The notes beneath the pieces are model-generated. The model did no database searches, had not been told where the DNA came from, and worked only from the letters and a program-made list of their open reading frames with translations. Source: Gonocerus acuteangulatus (lineage: Eukaryota > Arthropoda > Insecta > Hemiptera > Coreidae). Taken from it: a stretch of 64,000 nt of DNA. This document shows, in pieces, positions 34,301 to 45,100 of this stretch; position 1 is the stretch's first letter; each line of letters starts with the position of its first letter. Both the position numbers and the translations under genes were made by a program. The stretch is from NCBI GenBank assembly GCA_946811695.1, contig OX328125.1, forward strand, positions 52,852,490-52,916,489, given 5' to 3'.

Positions 34301-37300
34301 GAAGAGAGGGCCTTGGGAATATTTATACCTGGGGGGGGGGATGTAGGCAACATGGTGCTTCGCCTTGTTTCTCTGAATTGCCTTTAGTTCTCTCACAGTT
34401 TCAAGTTAAAGTGATAGTACCATCGTTTATGAAAAATTCAATTTGCAATTTCAAGGGCGAATCCTGGGTCTGAAACTCCCTTCCTAGCATCTTGTTACCC
34501 ATAAATTACTCATACAAATTAAAATTAAAATATTGAATTTCAATTGCATACTTTTTCAATCGGGTTTATGAATCAGCATTCCATAGAGTAAACATTCGCC
34601 CTTGCTATCCTGAAGCACTTTCAGAACTTTGACCTAAATTTCCCAACATCTGAATTTTGTGATTTGCCCTTTCTCCTCCAAGGCCTTGATATAGCCTCAC
34701 AGAACATTAGAACCTCACCTCGGAGCATCAGCAATATCACTGAGATGTTCTTCATCATGCATATCTTCCACATCTGGAATAATAGGGATGTCTGAAAAAA
34801 AAAAAAAAAAAAAGATGAAAAAAATTCGAATACATTTTTAAAAAATTGTAATTATTTCAAAACAGTTATATTAATTTAAAAAGAAAATTCTTCACTAAGG
34901 TATATTTATATTAAAACTGTGTTCATATGTGTTGTTATTTTAGAATAATCTTTTATATTTAATTCTTTAAATTAATAGAATTAGATTTTTAGTGTTTTTT
35001 TTAACCCTTTCATTGCTGACGAATGAAACGACTCGCAGCGCCCAGTAAGCTCAATGTTTATCCGTCTAGCTTCCCCCATACACTCGCCAATCTCTTCTCG
35101 TCTCAACCTCACTACTGTTCGACTCTTTCATCTCTCTCATTGTCCTCTTTTTATACAGGGTGTTTCAGGGTTACCTGGCCAAACTTAAAATATGAACTAA
35201 GGACCACAAAACAAGAAAAAAATTTCCTCTGAAGGTATAACTAAAAACGCTTTGTTCAGGAGATATTCACACCCAAAGATTTTCATTGTTAGGAATTACT
35301 TAGGTTTATGAAATAAATAAAACTTATTTATTTGTTCCAACTACTTTATTTATTAAACGTAAACATTAAATACATATTAAATATTCTTCAAAGTGATTTC
35401 CTTGAGCATTCAGACAGGCTCGGCATCTTTCTTCAACAGCAGCAGTCGCAGAACGGCACTGGATATGTATTCAAGATTCAATTATCCTTCTTCGTAAGGA
35501 ATTAAGATCATTGACCTGCCTGGTATAGACTTTTAGTTTAATGTAACCCTAAACAAAAAATCCAGTGGTGTCAGGTCTGGAGAGCGAGCAGGCTAAGCCA
35601 CTGGTTCTGCACGGCAAATCCATTGATTTGGATAATTAACATTTAGCCATTGACGTGGACCTCTTCTGTAATGTGCAGGACAACTATCTAATTGAAACCA
35701 CATGTCCCTTCTCAGTTGAAGTGGAATATTTTCAATTAAATCATAATATTCATTATTCAGAAATTTGCCCGCATTGAGTCGAGGCGGCAAGAAATGTGGA
35801 CCTATTAAAATATTTTCTAGTATCCCCAACCACACATTGCACTGAAACTGGTGCTGAAAATGATACTCACGAATTGCATGGGGATTTTCTGTGACCAGAG
35901 GTGATTATTTTTCTGATTGAAGATACTTCTTCTTGTGAAGGTACCTTCTTCTGCCCAAAGAATGTTTTTAGAAAATTGTGGATTAAGACCAACTTGATTT
36001 AAGTTACAGTCTGAAAAATTTCTTCTTTGCCGAAAATCCAGTGGTAATAAATTTTGTACCCGGTGATAATGATATGAGTGAAGTCCATCTGCAAAGAGTT
36101 CTCCATACTATAGTTGGCGTAATATTTAATTCTGCTCCAGCTCTTTGTACACTGCCAGATGGATTATCATTAAAATATTCTAATAAGGTCACACTCCTTC
36201 CTTCCTTTTGTAAAGGGCCAAAAATACCACCAGCATGTGGTATTATACCAAACATACCAGTTTCTCTAAGACGTTGAAACGTGGAGCTAAAGATTTTTTA
36301 TTTTTTTTTTCCATTTATTTATTTGAAATCTGTACAATTATTAGCAGTACAATAATCAAGTCTGTTCATGCAGATATTATGTACAATTTGACAAAAACGG
36401 TAAAAGTAAAATAAAAGAAAAGAAAAAATAATACAAAATATGGAAGATGACAACCACTGTTGGCACTTCCAGAGATGTCTTGCTAAATGTTTTAATGGTT
36501 ACGATGGTTACGATTGTCTCGAGGCCACTGTCTCTTGAGCCGCCTGGGAGGATTGTCTGGATGGGATTGGGATGATAAGGATAGACCTTCAGGATTAGGA
36601 TGGTAAGACAATTTGGAGTGGAACATTGGGAATCGGGTTTTAGCAAGGTCAAGGACAAATGGGATGTTGAGGTCATTGTGAAGGGTTTTGTTGGAAACAT
36701 AGAAAGGAGCATTTACAATTTTACGAAGTACTTTTGACTGGAATGCCTGTATTCTGTTGATGTTAGATGGTTTTGCAGATCCCCATAGTTCAAGTCCGTA
36801 TGTCCATATTGGTCGAATGATTGTTTTGTATATCGTTAGTTTGTTCTGTATCGATAATTTAGATGAGGGTCCAAGGAGTCGTCTAAGTAGTCCGTATCGT
36901 TTGTTCAGTTCCTGTCTTTTCAGTCTCGTGTGAGGGTTCCATGCCAGTCGGCTGTCAAGGTATAACCCTAGATATCGAACCTCGTTAGATTCCGGGAGAG
37001 GAGTGTTCCTGAGGTAAACTGGAGGGCATGATCTTCGGTTGAGTGTGAATGTCACTTGTTTGCATTTTTCTGCGTTGATTCTTATTCTCCACCGTTCGCT
37101 CCAATGTTGTATGGCGGAAAGATGTTCCTGCAGGTTTTGGGATGCTACTGAAGGGTCAGGGGAAGTTGACAGGATGGCTGTGTCATCAGCGTATGTGGTA
37201 AGTAGGGTTTGGGGGTGTGTGGGAATATCCGCAGTGTAAAGAAGGAAAAGAAGGGGACCGATAATACTCCCTTGGGGGACTCCAGCATTTATGGAGCAGG

Positions 37301-40300
37301 TTGGGGAAAGGGCTGTACCTTGTTTAACTTGAAATGATCTGTATGACAGGTAGGATTTGAGGATAAGGAAGTAGGTGTGTGGAAGTATTTGCTTTACTTT
37401 GTAAAGTAATCCCGGGTGCCAAACCCGATCGAATGCTTGAGCAACGTCGAGAAAGGCACTCGTGCAAAAACTCTTACGTTCAAGCGAGGAGGATATTGCG
37501 TCTACGACTCGTAAGCACTGCTGAATTGTGGAATGTTGGAAGCGGAAACCAAATTGATGGTTGGGAATTTTGTTCGAGGATTCTATGATAGGGAGGATTC
37601 TTTTGTAAAGGAGTTTTTCGAATACTTTGGACATTAATGGCAGAAGGCTGATAGGTCGATAGGAAGATGGGGAATCGGGAGGTTTGAAGGGTTTGGGAAT
37701 AACGATAACTACTGAATGTTTCCAGGGATTCGGGAAATGGGTTGTTCTTAGGATTGAGTTGAAGAGATATGTGAGGAATATAATGGCCTTCTGGGGGAGG
37801 TTTTTAAGAATTGTGGAGGAGATAAGGTCATAACCGGGAGATTTCCTAGGGAGGTGTTTGATGGTATATTTTACTTCGGAAGGATGAAAAGCTTTGGGTG
37901 GGAAAGACAAAGGTAAGGGAGAATTGAGGTAATCTTCGATATCTTCATCCAGGGAAGGACTCATTTGAGGATTAGGGGAAAATACTGTAGTCAGGTGTGT
38001 GGAGAGAAGGAGCGCTTTTTCTTCATCACTTCTGGCCCAGGTTCCATCGCTGCGTTTGAGAGGGGAAGGCATTGGGTGAAACTTTAGGATTTTACGAGTA
38101 ACTGCCCACAAAGAACAGTCTTGTGTACAGAGGGATGAAAGGTGTTCGTTGAAGGATTCTGGTGGAATTGGGACAAGGAAGATTTCAGTTGTCGTGTCAG
38201 TCTGTTGTATGCGTTTCTGTCCGAGGGATAACGTGATCTTTGCCATAGAGCTCTGGCCCGTCGCTTGGCTGCAAGAAGTTCTTGGATGTGGGCTGGGAGT
38301 TGCAGTTTGGGTGGAGGAGGGAAACTTGTTCTTGGTCGGCATGAATTGCGGGCACAGTCCTGAACAGCTTTAGTGAAATCTTCGGTAGCTTTGTCTAGTT
38401 CTGTAGGGGTTTTTAGGGAAATGCTTAGGTCTATGGAGCGCTCTAGGTTGATCTGAAATGCTTGCCAGTTGATAGGACCAGGTGTAAGGGTTGGTTGTAA
38501 AGGACGGGGAACAGGGGAGGAAAAGGGGGTTAAAAGGATCGCAGAATGGTCCGACGATAGGTCGAGGAGCGATTCAACAGAAGTCGCTATACCTCCCAAG
38601 CCAGACGAGATGAAGAAATCGACTAGGTCAGGGCTGCGGGATGGGTCGGTTAGCCAGTATGTTGGAGTGTTGGGAGATATTGGACGATAATTCTGGGAGT
38701 TAAGGATATCGTAAAGGATTCTGCCACGGGAGTTAGCTGAACGGCTTCCCCAGATGGGGTGTTTCGCGTTAAAATCACCCCCGGTGAGGAAACGAGGACC
38801 AAAGGATTGGAGTATTGACAGGAATTCAGGATGGTAAATGGTGTGATTGGGAGAACAATATACTGCGGACAGTATTATATCGAAGGGAGAAAGGGAAAGG
38901 GATATGGATGTTACCTGCAGGCTTAGTGATGCGATGCTGGGTTCTAGATGGTGCTTGATCTGGTTCTTGATTAGAATTGCGCCAGAGATGGATGGTCGGT
39001 TTGATAACAGGAGTAACCCTTGACACCGAATGACATCGATTTTTTCAAGTGTGTTTCAGTAATTAATGCTATGTCGATGTTTTTGTCCGTTAGTAAGAGT
39101 GTGAGTTCTTGCCTTCTTGTTGTAAGTCCGTTGGCATTCCACAAAAGGATAGAAAGATGGGGATTACGGAAGCGGTGCATTTTGGGATTTAGGAAGGAAG
39201 TGAGCTATAAGGGTGGTCATTAGGTTTATGAGTGGAGTGAGGAGGGTTTCGAGTTTGTTTAGGAAGGAGGAAAAGAGGTTCATAGGATCTTGAGCATGAT
39301 ACTGAGGGATATGCTTAGACGGTACAGGAGGAGTAGGGAAGGTAGGCTGATTTTGGGGTTGGGAAGGAGTAGTTGAAGAGGTAGGATGGGAAGATGGTTC
39401 TTGTGGTTTAGCTAAATTTTTTAGAACTGGTGTTGGTACAGGCGGCTTCTTCTTCTGGAGTGACGTAAGTAAGGAGGAGTAAGTCACATTCGGCCAGTGA
39501 AGAAATATCCTTTGGAGCAGGAACAGGTCGTAGAGGTGGGAAGTGGGATGATCCGCTGGGTGGTGATGTCTTCTCGGCTTCTGTATGTTGTCTTAGTTGT
39601 GATCTCTGCCTTTGCACTCTTATTGTTTTAAGTGCTTTGTACACTTTGCATCCTCTGTAGCTGGCGGTGTGATTTTCTCCGCAGTTTGCGCAGCTTGGAG
39701 GGACGTCTTGTGGCTTGGGGCAGTCCTTAGAGGAGTGTTCACGGCCGCATTTGACACATTTTGATGTGTGATGGCAGTACGAGCGTGTGTGATTGAATTC
39801 TTGGCAGTTTTGGCACTGTATTACATCACCCCGGCGTCGTGGTTCCTCTACTTTGATTTTAGTATACAGTAAGTACTGTTCACGGAAAATGTCTTTGCTC
39901 TTTTCGTTTTTTTCCAGGTCAACGAAGAAGAGAGGTAATTGCGCCTTTGTGACTGGATGCCGTACGTTATGAGCTCTTTTTACGGAGTAACCTTTGTTGG
40001 AGAGCTCACTGATTATATCTGCTGGGGGAGTTGAGTGATGGAGGTGGCGGATGACCACCCTGTAAGATTTGTCTTCGGACACTGGTAGCAGTGAAAATCT
40101 GCTTCCTTGCTTTCCAGGTGCCGAATAATTGTTCTGTAGGCATCGCTATCAGTAGACTTTATAACTATGTCGTTAAACCTTGCCCGACATTCAAAGTTGT
40201 TTTCTCCCACGAGATCTTTTAGGGTACTACAGAGCTTCTTAAAGTCGGATACTTTTCTTAGATAAATGTTTGGAGGTTTTGTTAGATCTCGTGTTGAATC

Positions 40301-42070
40301 CTGGCCGATTTGGTTATGCTCCGAGCTCCGAGAGTGAGTTGAGGTGTTGTTTTGAGTAATGGTAGGCTTTTTCTGTTTTATTTTAGGGGGTGTCAATGTA
40401 TCAGTTGCTCTCTTGCGTAATCTTTTGCGTCTTCCAGTAGCGACGTTTTCAGAAAAATGGGCTGACGTTGACTCAATTACAGTCATATGTTGTTCTTCAG
40501 TCTCAAATGATGACATCGTGTGCAGAAAATAATAATTTAATTATTTAGAAAAAAAAAAATAAAATAATAATGTCCCAGATGAGTTGCGAACCCAGGTTTT
40601 TAAGATTCGCAGAAGCGGATGCTGCCAATGAGCCAAGGAGGCTGATTGAGAAACTGTGAGTAGCGCAGGCACTAGTATTTAGATTTTCTGAAGGGGCTGC
40701 AATAGCCACTCTGTCAGGTGAGTGCAGGAGCGCCCCCACCACTAGCCTTAGCTAGGGTAATGGCCTATACACTTGGAAAATGAGTTTTTTTTTACTCACT
40801 TATTTTGTGGTCATCTGGTGAGTGAAATTTCTTCGAATTTTTGGATAATGTTCTCCAGTGGATCTGCTACCACTGTGTCACTTTTCGTTAACGGGGGACA
40901 CCTCGATCCACTTTAAAAACACAAGTTAAAAGAGCTTTATAAGACGCTGTGTCGTAGGCTATACCTGGGACAAGACTCGGAGCTAAAGATAGACTTGTTT
41001 AGTGGTAATCCTCTATTCGGAAATCGCCTGGGATATTCACAAAGGGCAGCATTAGCATTACCTTTACTAAAACCGTACACAAACACCATATTCACCATTA
41101 ATACAAATTTAAGGCATAATGATGAGTACTTTGCAAAAGCTTGTTACAAACTCATAAATGTTATTGGCAGTTCCCAATGCTAATTCCACAATTGTGTTAA
41201 TCCTTATCCATAATGGTATTAATCCTCATGTTGACAATAGTGTTTATATTAGCAGACATAACTTCACATCCAAAAATATTTAATATGAATCTTTGTGGTT
41301 ATTATAAAGCAATTCGAACAAATAAATAGGTTTTATTTATTTCTTATAATGTAAATAATTTATAACAATTAAAATCTTTAGGTGTGAATATATCCTAAAC
41401 AAAGCTTTGGCAGACATACCGTCAGAGGAAATTGTTTTCTTGTTTTGAGGTCCTTAGTTCATATTTTCAGTTTGGCCACTTAACCCTGAAACACCCTGTA
41501 TATTTGGAATTATTAACATGTAATGTCAAATGTCCTTTATATTTGGAATTTTATACTAAACTAAAATAAATTTTCTATCATGAACATGAATCTCAAGAAA
41601 TATCCCCAAAATCTTCGTCAGTGTTCTCCTGGAGCCTTATCTCTTTGTCAAACCTAAAACGAGAATCGCCCATCGTCACTCATATCTAACAAGGCTATTT
41701 ATACCGACCACACTAAAAAAGATCTAAATTATGACTGAAAGATATAAACAGCAACAATATGGCTGGAGAGATAAATCTGTGTACAACCCTGCAAATCGGC
41801 GGCGAGGCACACCAGCTTCAACCTCCAACAATTACTCATAACTATGTTGATTGTAGGACTTTACATTGTTTTTGTAATAGATATTAATATACTTGCACAA
41901 TGCATAAAATCAATTAATATACGAATAAGATTTGATGAAATCGAAAATTATATATTTGAAGAACCGGGTGAATCTCTATTCGAAAATAATAAATAATATA
42001 ATAATAATAATAAATAGGCCGGTGTTCACAGCCCAGTAGTTGATACAACGTAAATTAAATATATTTACCT

Positions 42071-42138
<68 letters not shown>

Positions 42139-45100
42139 ATGTATGTATGTATGTAAAGGTGTAAATTTTAAAAGAACAAAAACACAAACCATCATCCGAA
42201 TCAAGTCTTTGAAGCCGTGGAGACTGAAATCTTTCCCTGCAACAGGAATCAAATCATAACAAGATAATTCATAGAGTAGCTAATTAATAACAAATATTAA
42301 AATGTAAAAACAAATCTAAATAAATAACACAAACACATACTGTTCCAATAGGCCAGACAAAGCACTTTTTCTACTCCTAAAAAAAAAAAAATGCAAGTAA
42401 GTAATATTCACATACATGTCACAACAAAAATGCAAACAGCTATTAAAATATTGATTGAGCTAAGCTCACTTCACCAGGGTGCATCTGCCAAGAGCCACTA
42501 TACTGGCTTGGAAGGTTCGTCTACTCAGAGCCACTGTACTGGCGAGGAGCACACAAGGCTCACCTGCCCAGAGCCACTATGCTCTCTTGGAGCAAAAATG
42601 GTACACCTGCCCAGAGCCACTATGCTATCTTGGTGCATACATGGCTCATCTACCCTTAGACCCTATACTGGCTTGGAGCACACCTACCCTATACTGTTTT
42701 TTTTTTTAAAGTGTTCATCCAGTCAGAGCCACTATATTGGCTACATACAGGGCTCACCTGCCCAGAACACATACATATACTATCTTGGAGTACGTGTTAT
42801 TTGTCCACCTAGAGCCACTATTCTGGCTTGGAAGACATGGAGGTCGTCTGCTCAGAGCCACTATACCTGCTTGGAGCACATGGTATTTGTCCACACTTAT
42901 ATTCGAATTAGTTCTACCATTATCTTTCCTTTGTGTAAATCTTACTGAACATAATTCTTTTTTTGGTTTAGGACAAATTAGAATTTGAGGAACGAATAAT
43001 ACATTCGAATATATTTTTTTGGGGCTTAGAATAAGAAACTTTAAAATTACTCAAACTTTCAGGTGTGCTGCAAAAGACAATTGATGGACTCAGTGCCAAA
43101 GGTGACAAACCCACAATTAGAACAAACTGAGAAAATTAAGGTTAAAGTTTAGAAGACTTTGGAAAAAATTGGTGTTGGTGACAGAAACGATTTTAATTGG
43201 TCTTTATTCATTAGATAAACAAAATTCTTATGAATATACCATAATAATAAAAAGTTTATAGTTAGACATAATAATGAAAAAAAAAAGTATAGTCATGTTT
43301 GGCTCTTACATGAATAAAAAATAACGTACACTTAAACAATAGTGGTCACGTATCCGGAGATTAATAATTAATGAAAAATTATTTTTCTTTTGATTTCTAT
43401 GATTATGTATCAATAATTTAACAAAACAATGATTTCCAGCTTAGGTGAGTTCTGTAGTATGTGGGACAGGAACAGTGCAATCTTAATATTGCGGTTTTGT
43501 CCTCCACAAGCGTGTTTCATGAACTTTCCTTGGTGGTTCATAGGCAGGATCTGCCAGAGTCATCAGAAGCTTCAACTATATCAGTCATGTTGCTGCTTAC
43601 CATTAACAAAGCCGTACTATGTACGTTAATGTTTGTTGTGTGGGTGGGTCAAGTCTGTCTCTCATATGATATAGCTTTGCAGTAAGTTCCAAAACAAACT
43701 TACAGATTTCAGTACTAATCAATAAGGTGTAAAGGCTGGTCATTTCTATCAATCATAAAACTTAAAATTCTCTATCAGGAGAAGTAAATAACTCAAATTT
43801 GTTAAAAATGTGGGTTAGTCACCTTTGGCACTGAGCCCTTCAATTATTCAATGCATTCAGCTACGGTTACTACGATCGTGTAACCAATCCAATAACTTAA
43901 AATTGAAGCATGTGCGCTAAAAATATAATTTTTTAACTAATCTACACATTATATACTTATAACATTTCCAAATCGTCTTTTGCATACACAAAGTTTAATG
44001 GGGTTGTGGATGAGTAGCTGGAAGAAGCTTAATCAAGAAAGTTAATAATAACATTTCTTAGGGTTTCAGGAAAATGAGAAATATTGAGACACATCAAAAA
44101 AGATTCCAGTAGTACAATTAATTTTCAATAATCAGGTAATAATTTTATCTGGATTTTATTTATTATTTATTTCTGGAAGCAGAGTTGGACATACTTCTAT
44201 TTATAAATATCAATACAAATTTATTTGTACTTGTATTCTTGGATATTAATGTTAAAATAATATAATATGTGACAATATAGAGTATCTATTAAAATTTAAA
44301 CCAAATGTGAGTATTTATGAGTCAGTGGGAGATGGAAAAAGTGAGAAAGAATAGTTAAGACTTCTTGCGAAGGTAGAATTTATCGGGGTTCAGTCATGGT
44401 ATCTTAATAAGACTATATTTTGTATAGGGAAATGAGTTTTATTGTTTGCCGACGTTTCTGCTTGAAATTCAAGCCTTAATCAGGACTGTAAAACAAGTAG
44501 GAGAGAGTTATTACTAACATATATACACAAAACAAGAAAAAGTCAAAACAGAATAACATTACACAGTAAGTCTGCCGTAGTTAGAGCTTAAATTAGAAGT
44601 AGATCAATGCTAGTTTATGCTACGACGGAACCCTGGTAAATTCTACCTTCGCATCATCAACAGTCAACAATCTCCTCTCACTGAGTTAAAACTTTTTGTT
44701 TATTTCGTATTGCATGTCTGTAGGATATGGGTGAGGAAAATTTATATATATATATATATATATATTATTTCATACCTATTGCATATATTATTAAATAATT
44801 TTAATTCAAGATATATTTACAGAGGAAAACGTAAATAGCATCTTGATATAATTAGTAATTTAATAAAATGAATTTGACTATAAAATAATATAATCAATAT
44901 TTTGATAAATTATGTAATTCATAATTAATAATTTGATTAAAAATGTTTGATAAAAATTTCTTGAATTCGACAGCTGACTTCACAATCCGAAGATAGTAAA
45001 AAAATGAATATTCACACTTTTTGAGAATATTTAAAATTTGTGTTGTGAATGTATTTGTATTTACAGGGAAATTTGTATTTATACATGTTAATACAAATAA

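Larger units (their letters stand above)
36295..40978 (-). mobile_element. Near-full-length Jockey-type non-LTR retrotransposon
   Basis: Two ORFs in Jockey order (gag-like then EN-RT) on the minus strand, ending in a poly(A) tail seen as poly-T at 36295-36311. It is flanked by a perfect 12-bp target duplication GGAGCTAAAGAT (36283-36294 and 40979-40990). Length is about 4.7 kb. Three or more frameshifts are visible, so it is probably immobile, yet the perfect duplication suggests a young insertion. Confidence 0.93.
35500..41110 (-). pseudogene. IS630/Tc1-mariner-type transposase, interrupted and decayed
   Basis: The N-terminal helix-turn-helix part reads [20 protein letters not shown] upstream of the LINE (about 41000) and continues TFQRLRETG downstream (about 36280), so the LINE landed in the HTH coding region. 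Next come [58 protein letters not shown] and [12 protein letters not shown]. The first catalytic Asp is replaced by Glu (AEEG instead of the usual DEA), there are in-frame stops such as a TAG before PARSPDL, and frameshifts. The enzyme cannot be active. Confidence 0.85.
35154..41500 (-). mobile_element. Tc1/mariner-superfamily DNA transposon split by a Jockey LINE
   Basis: Long inverted termini of about 115 bp begin TACAGGGTGTTTCAGGGTTA on both sides and are flanked by TA (35152-35153 and 41501-41502). Removing the nested LINE and one copy of its target duplication leaves about 1.65 kb, right for a single-gene element. It lies in IFT43 intron 3. Confidence 0.9.

Noticed and set aside
34998..35020. 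TTAACCCTTTC as the left end of another TTAA element
   Set aside because: No matching inverted right end was found beyond the nested transposon.
41588..41650. Minus-strand reading [18 protein letters not shown] as an extra IFT43 exon
   Set aside because: It follows an acceptor-like TTTTAG but in the wrong phase for exon 3, and no donor precedes its stop codon. Exon 3 joins directly and in phase to the exon at 34719-34791.
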